NCBI GenBank assembly: GCA_002049455.2
Contig: KV918824.1
Location: 186,001-250,000, forward strand
Source: Porphyra umbilicalis
Lineage: Eukaryota > Rhodophyta > Bangiophyceae > Bangiales > Bangiaceae
DNA: 64,000 nt
Direction: 5' to 3'
Each line of letters begins with the position of its first letter. Positions within the stretch are counted from its first letter, which is position 1. Below are positions 19,519-31,900 of this stretch, piece after piece. Below the pieces are notes generated by a model that was not told where the DNA came from, searched no databases, and worked only from the letters and a program-made list of their open reading frames with translations. Position numbers and translations under genes: made by a program.

Positions 19519-20164
19519 GCGCAGTGGTGTTTATCGTGTGTTCACGCGCAAACGCGTTTTTCTTGTAAAAAGCTCTGAAAAATCTTGCGGACCGGCCTGG
19601 ATGGGGCCGTAAACGGCGATTTCGCCCACAACAATTTGCGCAGCGGAAGTGCGCGTCGTCCGGTTGGTCAACTTTACATCATCCAAACCATCTCGGGCCG
19701 CTGAGCACGGCCATAGCCTTCCCTCAGTCCGGACGCCGCTTGCCTGCGCTTCACAAAAAGTTGCGACGTCAGCATCTTACGGAGGGGGCCGAGCTACAGA
19801 ACGACCATGTCGCTTACGCCGTAGGCATTGACAATCTCCCCACAGTCAGCAGCCCGTGCAGCTGGCCAACAACGGCCACACATGCGGTGACGCGGTCGAT
19901 TTTGATTGACGATATGATCATGGAGGCCCTTAGCCGTCATGGCGATTGGCTCCGCGTCGCTGTTGACAGCTGGAGATTTTATCTGCACCAACCTGTGGGT
20001 CACCCCGTGAAATGTAAGCCACCAACTCTTGCGGCCTCTCTCGCAGTTCCTCTACAGTTCTTCCACAAATCGACGTCCTTGCGGAGGGCCTGGCGGAGGG
20101 GGTTTCGGAGCTTTTTACAAGAAAAACGCGTTTGCGCGTGAACACGCGATCAGCACCACTGCGC
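19519..20164. repeat. 56-bp terminal-inverted-repeat segment (possible non-autonomous transposon)
   Basis: The left arm at 19519-19574 and right arm at 20108-20164 are inverted copies. The inner 37 bp (TGTTCACGCGCAAACGCG ... AAAAAGCTC) match perfectly and the outer GCGCAGTGGTG also matches, with about 8 diverged bases between. The enclosed 530 bp contain a possible frame (19740-20141) without a recognised domain, ending inside the right arm. No target duplication was found, so it could also be a simple inverted duplication. It abuts the 3' side of the zinc-finger gene. Confidence 0.65.
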
Positions 20165-20241
20165 TGCCCCCGCCACTCGGGCGGCGCCGCTGTACGCCCC
20201 GCCGCCGACCCCCCCCCCGGCGGGCGGCGCGCCGCCGCGGC

Positions 20242-20248
20242 TTACATC

Positions 20249-20294
<46 letters not shown>

Positions 20295-20977
20295 GGGCGT
20301 CTGGCGCGCCAGACGCCCGCGGGGTGTCCTCCCCCCCGCCGCCGCCGCCGTCGCCGCCGCCACTGCCGCCGTCTGTGCCGTTGCCGCCGGCGCCGGCGTG
20401 GCCGCCGTCCGCACCCGCGCTGCCGCCGCTGCCGCTGCCGCCGCCGCTGCGGTCCCCCCCGCCGTGCGGGCCGCCCGGCGGCGGGGCCGACCCCCCCCCG
20501 TCCGCCCCCCACCCGAGCCACCCCGCCGGGTTCCCGATGAAGGCGCCCGCCCACGCGCTCGTCGGGCCGGCCACCACCGCCGACGGGTGGAGCGCCCACA
20601 CGGGCGGGGCCGGGCGCGCGGCGGCCGCCGCGCCGCCGTCGACGCTGGCGCCGGCGGGCGGGCGGGCGGGGGGCCACCAGGGGGGCGCCGGCGCCGGCGC
20701 CGGCGCCGGCGCGGCGGCCGCCGCACCGCCGCCGGCCGCCGCCCACGGGGGTGGCGGCGGCGCCGGCGGGGCGGCGGGGGCGAGCACCCCCCACAGGGGG
20801 GGCGCCTGCAGCGGCGGCGGCGACGGCGCGGTGGGCGCCTCCGCCCCGACGCTGTCGGTGGCGGCACCGCCGCCGCTGCTGCCGCCGCCGCCGCCGCCGC
20901 CGCCACCGCCGTTGTTGTGGAGGAGGAGGGGCCACCGGGGCGTCCCCGGGGGCGTCAGCCACAGCGGCGGCATTGCA

Positions 20978-21012
<35 letters not shown>

Positions 21013-21534
21013 CGACGTGGCCGACGGCGCGGCAGAGGTGGAGGTCACCGCCCCCTCGACGGGCGCCCACGGGCTGCCCGTCGGGCTGCGGAGGGCGGCG
21101 GCGGCGGCCGCAACGGCGGCGGCGGCGAGGCTCGCCACGGGCGGCGACGGGGGCGGCGCGCCCGTCGCCGCGGCGGCCAGGGGGGGGGGCGCGGCGCCCC
21201 ACAGCCGCGCCGCCACCGCCTCGTCGGTGGGGGTGGGGGGGTGTCCCAGCCCCCCGCCCACGGGGCGGCCGTCGGGGCGCACGGCGGCGGGTCTGCCGGG
21301 GGGAGTCGGCGGCCGGCTGCCGCCGCCGCCGCCGCCGCCGCAGCGGCCGCTGCCGCCGCTGCGGCCGCTGCCGCCGCTGCCGCCGCCGCCGCCGGTCCCG
21401 CCGCCGTCGACGGGGCGACGGACGCGGGCACCGGGGACTGCATGGCGACCGACGCGGGCAGCGGCGACGGCGGCGGTGCCGGCACTGACGGCGGCGGCGA
21501 CGGCGTCGACACCTCCATCGGCGTCGACGCCCAC

Positions 21535-21572
<38 letters not shown>

Positions 21573-22587
21573 CGCGGCCGCGGGCGCGCCACGCCCGCGC
21601 CCCGCGGGCAGGCTCGCGGCGGCCGCCGCCCCATCGGGCGGCGGGGCGGCCCCCCCCCCCCCCCCCCCCCCATTGCTGCTGACGGCCCCCCCACCCCCCT
21701 TCCCCGACCGGACGTGTGCACGCGCGTGTGTTTCCGCAAGCCCCACGCGGTGGGAAAGACGGCGTCGCAGCGGCGACACGGGTGCACCCGCCCCGCCTCG
21801 TGGGCGGTGCGGTGGTGCGCGTCCCGGTGGGCGGCTTGGGAAAAGGCGGCGCCGCAGCCCGCCGCCGGACACGGATACCGCCGGTGCCCGAGGTGCACCG
21901 TCGAGTGGTGCCGCTTGAGGTGCCCCCGGTGCGCAAACGCCGACCCGCACCGCCCGCACACGTGGGGGCGGGGGGTGCCCGCCGCGCCGCGGCCGCGGCG
22001 GGGGGTGCCCGCCGCCGGGGGGGGGAGGGGGGGGGCGGGGGGGGGGGGGCGCCCCCGCCAACCCGACGCTGCCGCCGGGGCGCGACGCGGCGGCGGCGGC
22101 GGCGGGGGCCGACGGCCACGGGGCGCCCGCCGCGGGCGGCGCGCTGTACGCGGCGCCACCACCCTCGTCGGGGGGGGGAGCCACGGGGCGCCGGGCGTAG
22201 CCGCCGCCGCTGGGGCGGTGCGTGCCGTCGACGCGGGGCCGTCGGGGGTGGGCGGCCCGCCGGGGCCGGTCGCCGCCGGCGTGGCGCCGGCGGGCGTGCC
22301 GCCGCCGCGGGCCCACGGGGCCACGCCCCACTGGGCCATGGACATCATGGAGCGGGGGGGGCGGCGGCGGGGGGTAAAGCCCCCGCCACCGCCGCCGCCG
22401 CCGCGGGGGGGGGGACGCCGACGCCCGCCCCGGCGGCGGCGGGAACGGCGGCGGCCGCGGCAGGGGTGGGGACTGCGTCGGTGCCGCCGCCGCCATTGGC
22501 GCCGCCGCCTGGACGGCAGCGACGGCAGCCGCCACCGCCGCCGCCGCCGCCGTCGCCGCCGGGGCGGTCGACGCGACGGCCCGTGGG

Positions 22588-22625
<38 letters not shown>

Positions 22626-23957
22626 CGCCCACGGCGACGGCGACACGCGGCCGTAGGGCAACACCGCCCACGGGGCGGGCCACTGAATCGCGACGCGCGC
22701 GGCCACGTCCGTCACGTACGCGCACGGCCCCGCGACGACCGTGTGGTAGGTCGTGCGCGTCGTTTGAAACGCTTGGACGAGGCCGTCGGGGGCGGCGGCG
22801 GCGGCCGCGTCGGCCGCCGCCTCGGCAGCCGCCGTGGCAGTGGCGCCAATGGCGGCGCCGCCGCCGCCGGCCGCCGCCGCCGCCACCTCTGCCGCCGCTG
22901 CTGCCGTCGCCGCCGCCGCCGCCGGGCGGGTGTAGGTGGTCAGCCGCACGCGGCCCGGCCACCCGCGGCCGGCGGCCAAGGCGGCCACGTGGGTGCCCCA
23001 GGTCGGCGTGGCGACCGGCGTCGCGACGGGCGGCGCCCCGGTCGGTGCGGCCGCGCACGCGCAGGCGGCGGGGGGATGCCCGCACGCGGCGCAGGGGCCC
23101 CGGTAGACGCCGACGAGGCGCGACAGCGGGCGCGCCACGTCGATGCGCCCCGCCAGGGCGGCGGCGGCGGCGGCCGGCAGGCTGCCGCCGCCGCCGCCGC
23201 CGCCCCCCGACCGCGCCGCCGCTCCACCCGCCGCCGGCGCCGTCGGCGCCCCCCCCCCGACCACCACCGGTGGTCCGTACGAGGTGGCGTGGAAGGTGGC
23301 CGGGAGCCCCCCCCCGCCCCCACCCGTGTGCGCCGTGTCGACGACGAGGAGGCGGCCGTCCGGGTACCACCCAAACTCGACCCCCCCGACGACCCCGTCG
23401 GGCTGCGTCAAATCCACCGCCCACCGGCGGACGGTCGGCGGCGGGCCGCCGGGGACGATGCGGGCGGCGAGCGGCGGCGCGCCGCCGCTGTGGGCGGTGC
23501 CATAGAGCGCGACGCCGCCCGCGGGGAGGGGCACGCCCCCGCGGAGGACCGCCAGCTCCTCCACGTCGGGGGGGAAGAGGAGCGCAAAGGCCCCATCGTC
23601 GCCGCCGGGGGCGGCCGCCAAGTTGGGGAGGCTGCGCGGGTGCGCCGGCGGCGGCGCGGCGGGCCATGGCGATGGCAGACGGCCCGTGCCGTGGTCATTG
23701 CCGCCCCTGCCGCCGCGGTTGCTGCCGCCGCCGCCGCCGCCGCCGCTGCCGCCGCCGCCGCTGTTGCAGCCGCCATGGTCGACCGCCGCCGCCGCCGCTG
23801 CCGCAGACGCCGCCGCCGCCCGCTCGTCGAGGTACAAGCTGGTGACCATGGCGGCGGCGGCGACGCTGGGCGTCGGCGGGGAGGGTGGCGACGCGTCGAG
23901 CAGCCACTCCCTGACGGCGGGGATGGCCAGCATCCGCGCGACCGCCACGCGGTCCAT
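20242..23957 (-). CDS. C2H2 zinc-finger protein 1, Ala/Gly-rich
   Basis: The start is the ATG with first base 23957 (MDRVAVARMLAIPAVREW); the end is near the stop at 20242. Conserved segments in order: an N-terminal block with VREWLLDASPP; a central block with VRRWAVDLTQPDG, VEFGWYPDGRLLVV; a Cys motif CAACGHPPAACAC; TTYHTVVAGPCAYVTDVAAR; long Gly/Ala/Pro linkers; then three C2H2 fingers at about 21722-21965 (FAHRGHLKRHHSTVH; FSQAAHRDAHHRTAH; FPTAWGLRKHTRVH). The C-terminal part includes DEAVAARLWG and VWALHPSAVVAGPTSAW. The reading frame changes near 22405-22416, 21650-21671 and 21240, each at a G/C homopolymer, so base-count errors or programmed slippage are likelier than introns. Probably a DNA-binding nuclear protein. 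It is paralogous to the gene at 56.9-60.4 kb. Confidence 0.65.
22592..22623. repeat. Homopolymer of 32 C
   Basis: An uninterrupted C tract encoding poly-Gly on the minus strand within zinc-finger gene 1. Its length in the molecule is uncertain in any assembly, and it may vary between alleles. Confidence 0.9.
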
Positions 23958-23959
23958 GG

Positions 23960-24650
23960 CCGCGGCAGGGCGCGGGGGGGGGGGGGGGGGAAGGCCCGGA
24001 GGAAGGGGGGGGGGCGCACAGCGCCGCCGCGCGCTAGAGTGGTGGTGGCGGTGCTTGCGGTGGTGGCGGCGGCGGTCGATGCGGCGGCCGCTGCAGTCGT
24101 GGTGGCCGTCGTTGTCGTTGTGGCGCATGCGGGGGCGCCTGCGGGGCCCGCCGCCTGCTCGTTTGACGAGGACGCAGACACACAAGGGTGCGTGCAGGGT
24201 GGGGTGGCGCCGACGGGCAAGCGGTGGTCGTCCTCTGCCGCCAGCGGGGTGCCCTCAAGTACCCAATCCACAGTGGCGGTTGGGGGGGTGGCGCCGTCGG
24301 CACCGCGGTGGGCGTGACCACGACCGGCACCGCGGGCCATAGGGGCAACGCGGCGGCCCGTGCGCGGAGCGCACGGGCATCGGTGCCCCTGCCTACTCCC
24401 CAAACTCGGCGACCCGCACGGCGGCGCGGCAACGGCTGCCCGCTGCGACCCAAACCCACGTTGTCGTGCGTTGCGCTGCCACACGACGCGCGGGCGATGC
24501 GCCTCGCCCGGGAACCGCTGCCGTTGGTTAGAGTACCAGCGCAGAGGTCGGCTCCTTCCCCCCTCCCCCCGCGCGGCACGGCCGACAACAGGTGGCACGA
24601 GTTTGCTTCAGTCGATCCCCGACCTTGTCACACCCGCTAGCGGGTGTGAC
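23960..24650 (-). other. Upstream region of zinc-finger gene 1
   Basis: The minus strand keeps an open frame (from about 24598) containing a Thr-rich stretch (ACATTTTTATTTAAAAA) that is less Arg-rich than chance frames here. It could be an N-terminal exon or part of a neighbouring gene, but it is in a different frame from the ATG at 23957. No promoter element was recognised. Confidence 0.25.
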
Positions 24651-24659
24651 GCGCTCAAG

Positions 24660-27000
24660 GCCCAGGTGGGCCTTTAGCGAGTCGACCGACGATCGCCCCC
24701 AGAGAGGCGATCAAGACACATTCTCACGTCGCGCAATGCTCTGAGCACCATTTCAGAGACCGACCTTCATTGATCGCATCAGGAGGGCAGCTTCTGGTCA
24801 CGATTGTTGATGAAGTAGCCTTCAATACTGGTGGCAATAGTGCTGGCAGGTGCAATTCGTGCCGTAAGGGTGGCCCATCATCGAGGATTGACTGCACCAG
24901 CAGTTTTGCCGATGCGCCAAGACCTGTCTAAAGGATCGCACCCTTCACCGCCCCTGCTCCTTGCCCGGAGTTCGACGGTGGGGCACACCCACAAAACCGC
25001 AAGGGTCTCGCGACGCAACGCGCCGCCCCGCAGCCGTTCCGCCCCCGCCCTCCCGCCCACTCCCCCGGGGTGGCGCTCCATCCCGCGCGCTCCCGCGCCC
25101 TCTCCTCCGCGCGGGCGCGACACGGCGCGCGCGGGGCTCCGCCAGGCCCATCGTCAGTAAACGGGGTGGCCGTACCAGAACGCGATTTTGTTCGGGCTGC
25201 TGTTCCGAACAGACGCCCAACAGATGCGATTCTGTAGTGGTGCTGTTCGGCCGCATGGCGCTGGATCGCGAGTGTGGGGGCGAAACGGGCGCTTGAGTCG
25301 TGGCGCGTGGGCAGCAGCGGTCTGAAACAGCTTGATAAGACGCAATGCAGTCCAGGTAAATGGGCGCGATGCATTGGGTGTGCATGACGACCCCCAACAG
25401 CTCGATGCGGTGCATTCCATTGTGCTAAGAGCATTGTTAACAATGAGATGCTATCCCCATATTCAAGCCACGTTGCACAACGTGTCCCATTAAGCACCTG
25501 AAGTCCGACGTAACACCACTTTTTAGACGAAGAAGCCCTTTTTTTGTTCGGGCCATGGAAATCGAACTACCTACTTGATTCTGGCTTCCGCTGACCAAGA
25601 ATAGCTGTGCGGCTATCGCATTTCTATTTCGAGTCGGAATAGCTTTTAGGATAGCCCAGGCTATCTCACGGGGGCCTCTGATTGGCCGATGTGATGGATC
25701 AACGACCCGTTTCACAGCAAATAGTAGCACGTGGCTGCAACGTGTGCGCCACGTCTGCAAGACTGACTGCCAGTTCCTTCTGGGCAGAGATGGTCGCCGT
25801 ACCGGAACGTCCGCAAAAGCTGTCGTGCATGGCAATGGTCCTACAGTGACGTCCTTCTAGGCGTGGTCGTCATCAAGCGCTGCACATTTTGACATGTTTC
25901 TTTGTCCGTCTGCCGACGAGCGTTCTCTGCGCCTTCGTTATGGTTGATACGGCTGCTCACCACAGTTGTCATCTGCCGCTGCAGTGAATGAAGTCCTGGC
26001 AGAAAATATCGTCTTGATCGGGCCCAGACAAGGCCTGGTGTAAGGAAACCTGCAGGTACTTAGGCTCATGACAGCACAGCAGCCAACCGCTGACGTACAT
26101 GTGGCTGTCTAAGGACGCGGACTTGGTTCTAGAATGGAATAGCCGATAGCGATAGCCTGAGTTGTTGGCAATGCTCTAAACGCTTTCAAAGACGAACACA
26201 GCACAAAGCACAAAGAAAAAGGAACACATCCGAGCGCGGGCACAATGAAGACGCCCGTGGACAACGCGAGACGGGGTTGATGCATAGTGCACCACTACAC
26301 CATCCCGAAGTGTCCGCACCAGCCAAACAAGAAAGAAGAAAGAGATAAGAGCAGAAGAAGAAACAGACGTATGGAAGCTATCAACACTGCGCTCGAAATA
26401 ACTAACAAAAGCCTGGTGAACACAGACATGTCAACAGTACCATGCGAAGGAAACACCGTGCCCAGAAGATTAAGCTAAGCACACACTGAGCACAGCAGCA
26501 AATCAAAACATTTTTGGTCAGCCACGTCAAAAACAAAAGAAGCTCACGTCACATGCAGGCAACGGTAGAGCCAGAGTCGAGCGGCATCAAGAGTTCGGTG
26601 CACGCGAGGGTGAAAGGAGCGGGGCAAGGAAGAACACACCGGGAGTTGGGGTGGAGAGGCGTACGCGGGCGGGGAGTGTGATGTGGAATGTACGCTAGGC
26701 ATCGAGAAGCGCTCTCGGAGTGGATGCATCAATGGAGGGGGTGGGACGGCAAGGTAATGGCAGTAAGCCGCAAGGGGACGAGAGGGGAACGGGATGAGGG
26801 TGATATGGGGGTAGGGCGGCAGAGCGGCAGCGTGCTGCGAGAGAGAGAGCGGTAGCATCCGGCGGATGAAGACGACGTCGACGACGAAGGTGCACGGGGC
26901 GTGGGTGGCTGCGAGCGCGAGGTGGAGCGCAGCCACCCACGCTGTGGTCCTGAAGGGAGATTGCAAAATGCCGCTCATCCGTCAACCATGAGAAGCTTCT
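24660..27000. other. Gene-poor spacer
   Basis: No convincing coding region. It includes one copy of a 26-nt dispersed motif (25426-25451) and a purine-rich tract at about 26180-26420. Open frames are short and lack domains. Confidence 0.4.
25426..25451. repeat. Dispersed 26-nt motif, copy 1
   Basis: TAAGAGCATTGTTAACAA plus TGAGATGC; matched with one mismatch at 31592-31617. The core TTGTTAACAA is also the centre of the palindrome at 18645-18674. Confidence 0.6.
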
Positions 27001-27800
27001 ACTATATTTGTTGATATATTTGACGAAACGGACATATATTTGTACACAGTTTCATGATTAAGTTGTTTGGAAGTACGACATGTCTCTAGCTAGGTTCTTT
27101 GTTAGCCTCTACATTGGAGCCGTTACGGCCATGAGGGGTAAGCTCACGCATGGGTCAACCACGAGAGACTGCAACAGCGGTGCCGAACAAAATGACGTTA
27201 TGTTCGGGGTCTGTTACCCGAACAGACTGGCCGATAGAATGGCGTATATGTGCCTATTGCCGAACAGGGTGTTCTGGTCGGCGTTCTGTTGGGCGGCCTC
27301 GTTTACTGACGATCCCGCCAAAGGCACACGCGCTCGCGCTCAGCACGCGGTCACGTGGAGGTCAGAACCAAAGCCCACCATCGGTGTACACCGTCGACGG
27401 GGGGGGTGCGTCCGCACTTCGGACCGCAGGCCGCCGCCGCCGACGCAACAGGGCTCCACCGTGAGCGGCGGGGCGGCCGCCACTCCGTGGTAGCTGCCGA
27501 CACGTGCGGGCCGCTTTGGGGCCATCGCAGCCCCGAAGGGACGGGCTACCCCGCATCGTCCGTGTGCGGTGCGACCACAGCCGGTGGATCTCCGTGTGAG
27601 GATCCAGCCCGGCGCAGCGGCCGAAGCGCCGACTACGCCACTGCCACGGTGCCAGGTATGTTGTACACCTGCCGCCACGCTCGCTGGGGGGGGGGGGAGG
27701 TACGACGTGGCAAGGCGAGGGCTCGGTGTGAGGCACGGCGGGCGGGAGGCGTCCACCGCATTGGTCAGCACGCCGTGGTACGCCCAGAGATCGTCTGCTT
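27000..27800. other. Spacer with no recognised gene
   Basis: Mixed AT-rich (27000-27090) and GC-rich (27380-27760) sequence. A plus frame at 27355-27864 is open for about 170 codons, but it is Arg/Gly/Thr-rich without motifs and runs through the MITE at 27801, so it is not called. Confidence 0.35.
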
Positions 27801-27933
27801 TATTGTGCTTCTCACAAAAACTGGATCCGCACCATCCGCTTCAGCATCATTAACCGCCCCCTGAGCCAATGAAACAGTGATTTTGAAACGGAAGCTGATG
27901 CACCGAGGTCCAGTTTTTGTGAGAAGCACAATA
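27801..27933. mobile_element. TA-flanked MITE with 24-bp perfect inverted repeats
   Basis: The left arm at 27802-27825 (ATTGTGCTTCTCACAAAAAC plus TGGA) is exactly inverted at 27909-27932. The outer TA dinucleotides at 27801-27802 and 27932-27933 fit a Tc1/mariner TA duplication. The interior is about 83 bp and non-coding. Its TIR differs from that of the MITE at 5804-5980, so two families are present. Confidence 0.75.
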
Positions 27934-27947
27934 GAAGAATGTCTCAT

Positions 27948-28930
27948 CGAGGCCCATCAAGCCCCATCGGCCATCGAGATGGGGTTTCGATGGGCGGTTT
28001 TGACCCCATCGAGCAGACCCATCGACACCCAAAGTCGATGGGGATTGGGTCCTCGAGGGAGGCAACTGATCGATGGGCACGAAGTCACAGGTTACATGCA
28101 ACCAACGTTTCTGACACGAGATAGTACTCGCGAGCACGCTTTATTCAAGATATCATTGGGCCAGCACATCACGAAAACCTCGAAAGTGACACATCACGAA
28201 GCTGCCGCCGCACCTTTTCTTAAAGCCAACCAATGGCATACGTTCGATGGATTACATCTCGTACGCCACATTGAGCGTGATAGACTTGAAAGGAAGAGGC
28301 GCAGATCGAACGAGATTGTGCAAGTCTCGGGTAAATTCAGCTGGTACTTGAAAAACCCGTCGTCGTGGCGACCGCCTCGATGTGTCGTCTTCTTCGTGGG
28401 GACACACAACCACCACGTTCCGACTTGAGCTCCCGAAGGCGGTGGATATCCGTACCCGCGGAACGCAGTCGGGCCTGAATCGTTGAACACGCGACTCTGG
28501 CAGTGAAAAAAACCCGTCCCTCGCACAGTCATTCGCAAGCTGGTCAATCTGCGGATCACCGGCGGTGAAGCACCCAGCGATCCGGGTTGACCTCGCTTCA
28601 TCAGGAGACGGAAGCGCAAGTGACGGCCGCAACAGCGACGAACGAGAAGGTGCTTCCACGGCGATTTGATAGTATTTAAGATAGATTTTAGGTACTGGCT
28701 ATTAAGTATCCGTCGGAGAAGTTAACAACCCCGTGCTAGTAGACAGTTAGTCTGGCAAGTCACACGATTCTCCCGAGATGTATGCCCTGTGCAAGCCTCC
28801 TTTTCGATGGGAAACAATGTCATCGAGGGCCGCGCTCATCGAGATCCGCATTAAGACTGTATCGAGAACCCCTTTCGATGGGGTGTTCGGGCCCCATCGA
28901 AACCTGGCCTCGATAGGGCATTCATCTAAA
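27948..28930. repeat. Clusters of CCCATCGA / TCGATGGG motifs
   Basis: CCCATCGA or its complement recurs several times in each of 27948-28080 and 28795-28925, in both orientations. The two clusters share loosely similar longer text and may be diverged copies of one unit. Confidence 0.5.
28252..28659 (-). CDS. Possible gene fragment or exon, unrecognised
   Basis: A minus frame of about 135 codons without an ATG at its beginning. Its composition is protein-like (DQLANDCARDGFFSL, PAEFTRDLHNLVRSAPL) and it lacks the Arg/Pro bias of chance frames in this sequence. No family is recognised. It could be an internal exon or a relic. Confidence 0.25.
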   Translation of the reverse strand: MEAPSRSSLLRPSLALPSPDEARSTRIAGCFTAGDPQIDQLANDCARDGFFSLPESRVQRFRPDCVPRVRISTAFGSSSRNVVVVCPHEEDDTSRRSPRRRVFQVPAEFTRDLHNLVRSAPLPFKSITLNVAYEM

Positions 28931-28939
28931 CACGACGAT

Positions 28940-31900
28940 GACCCCCCGCTAGCAATCGAACATGGCGTTTCTAGCCAGCTGCCCACTGTGTGAGGCGGCG
29001 CGGTCCCGCGTCCCACGCTCCCACGACGGCCGTCAGGCGAGTGCCGCGCCCACGGGGGGGTTGGCACTCGCACACTTCGCCCGATGCACTGCCCCTGCGC
29101 CGTCGGTGGGGTTTGGACGGCTTCGGCCAATCACGTGCGCCGATGGACCTTGCGAACGACCCCTCTTTCCTACCAAATCGACGCGGAAAGGAGGCAAGAC
29201 CTCCCGCGCCGTACATATGCACGGTTTTATTTCTGAAACACTGAAGCTGGGTCCCGCGGTCGGTGGGCGGGCGGCGATCCACACCCCACTGCGCGATTGG
29301 CACACGGCAGCGTGACGGGCGCGCTGACGTCCCTCGCGGGTGTCCCGCGGTGGCCCCAGCAGAGCACCCAGGGTACAGTGGGAGTGGGGGCTCGCCGCCA
29401 AGGGCTCCCTGCCGGGGGTACACCATAAAACACTCCAATATTTTAGGGTGTTCCCGACGTCCAGAACGGGTTAAAGCAATCCGCATCACTCCCCGGTAAA
29501 GGCCATTCCGGGAGGCTATCACTTTCCGTAATCGACATCAGAACGGCCTATCTTGTGAGTAATCCGTGGACATCTGCTGGCCAATCAATCGGCCACCGAC
29601 GAAGGGCACTGTCCAGTGGAACACAGTCAATGTTACTGGGATAGTCAATTCCAGAAGACGGGCAGCCAAACTTGTCTTCCATACACCCGGGTGGTGTACA
29701 ACTCTTTATGACAAAACTTGCAACGGACACTAATCTTTTGTGTCATTGACGTCGGCACCATCGTCGTCCCTGGTCGTCGTGCCGCGGCCACCTCAGCCTC
29801 CCCGCCGCGCGGTGCACCTCGGCGGTGCACCGCACCGCCGGCGCGGCGGTGGCGCGGGGCGTCGGAGGGGAGGTGCGAGCGAGAAAGGAGGATGGCGGAG
29901 GCGGGGGCGCAATACTAAGCTGAGGTACATGCCTTCATAACGTGCGTAGGTCACAAGGTTTCTCAACTCCGAAGGGCCATTTGTAGTCGAAAAGCTCCCG
30001 CTAAGTAATGGAAGCGAGGCTGGATGTCTGTCTCAGGGGCGCTCGGTGGCGCTTGGCACATGGCCAATGATTGGCCGGCAGTTATCCGAGAGGTGCTCAC
30101 GAGACAAGCCTTTCTGAGGTTGATTGCGGATTATTATAGTCTCTCGGAATGGGGGTTGATCCGGATCGCTGCAACCCCTTCGCTGACGTCAGAAAGCGCC
30201 CATAATGTTGGCAGTAATTTTCGACGCTCGTCGGGGCGGGGCCCGTGATTGGGCCAGCGCACGCCAGTCGTGGAGGCGGCTTCGTAGAGTCGCCGCAGTG
30301 CCGTTGCCGCGTGCTGCGGGCGGACCACGGAGCTCGAACATACGGTGACGGCCTGCGTGTCCTCGGGCCGTAGCTGTAGTTCTATCTAGAGGGCGAAGTA
30401 TGTTTTCCTCCATCCCGGTTCATCTGAGACATGACGTGAGGTCGCCTCAGCTGCTGTAAATGCGGGACTGCGTGCAAGGTTGCAGCCGCGCTGGGGCAAC
30501 CTCGCTACGGCCTAACCACATCCCCCCACACCGTCATCGACGGGGAAACCATCTCAGGCCACTGTGAGTTAAAGACTCCTGCACCGTCTTGGTGCGGCGA
30601 CAGCGCCGAGCCATCCTGTCTCTCCACCAGAGCGAATGTCCACGCAACGGCACCGTGGGTTCCATTTTCCACGGTCCCCAAGACACGTGACCGACATGCT
30701 GGAGGCGTGGCGTCCCGCCCATTTTGGTCGTGTGCGCGCGTGGCACGCGCGCTGTTGGAGGTGGGCACGCTCGCGGCACGTGCCCCTCGCCAAGTGTTCC
30801 ATCGTCACAAGAATCATTCTGTTGTCATGATGACAACCCCGTCGGGAGGCCAGACGGGAGTTCCGTTCAGCCAGGGTTGAGAGCGGATAATTATAGTCGG
30901 ATTAATACAGCTGAAACTTTCACTGTATTCTTGCAAACCGCGGATCGGTAGACTATAATTATGCAACGTGTACACCACGTGTTGCTAATTGCTTTCCACT
31001 TACTCATGTCCAGTTGTATTGAAGTACTATAGTTGAAAATCGGGGTAGGCTGTGGGCGACGGCCGCGCATGAGCACTGTGCACCTGGGAGGGGGGCTCGG
31101 GCAGGCGGTGGGCAGCGTGGCGTGCGGGGTAGGCACGGGCGCCCGGCGGAAGCTGTGCCGGCAGGCCCCCCCAGTGCTCCAGTCACAATGCGCTCTGGCG
31201 ACACGGCCAGTGCCGCCGCCCCCCGCGGAATGGCTGCCTGGCATTGCCCGCAGCGCCGCCCCCCCCAGGGAAACGGCTGCCTGGCATTGCCTACAGCTCC
31301 CCCCCCCCCGCGAAACGGCTGCGTGGCATTCCCCGCAGCGCCACCGTCAGCTCGGGCCATTGCCGGTGACGAGGTAGATCGCCAGGCGAAACGGTCGGAA
31401 TAAGTTTTGAAACATCTGGAACATGGGACGCAAAAGTTCTTCACAACTTCTTGCTAAAACTACACTGTCAGCCTTTCTATAATTATACTGAAATGAAATC
31501 TTCAGCGCATGAGTACACCGCAAACTTGCAACCCTGCGTCCAGCGCAGCGCTCCTTAAAGCGTGTTCGCACGCAAGCCCGGTTTTGACCCGTAAGAGCAT
31601 TGTTAACAAAGAGATGCCAGAAGCGTACGCAGATAGCGTTTGCAGGTCACGTGGCTCTTCCAGCTCAATATGCCCGTCAGTGTCATCTTGCAAACAGTGC
31701 ACTCGCGCATGCTCGAGGATCCCGAGGCGAACGGGGGGGAATCACCGGGAGGGAGCTGAGGGGGGGGGGCGGCCGCCATAGTGCGCATGGAGGAAGGGGG
31801 AGAATAAAACGGGGAGGGGACGGCAACAGGGGACGCAACGACAAGGCTGGCACGCCGAAAGAGAGCCACAGCCATGCACGACGAGCGCGATGTTGAACTG

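Noticed and set aside
21714-24317. 867-codon plus-strand frame opposite zinc-finger gene 1
   Set aside because: Antisense shadow in a stop-poor GC island. Arg/Pro/Gly noise with no motif, while the minus strand carries conserved C2H2 fingers.
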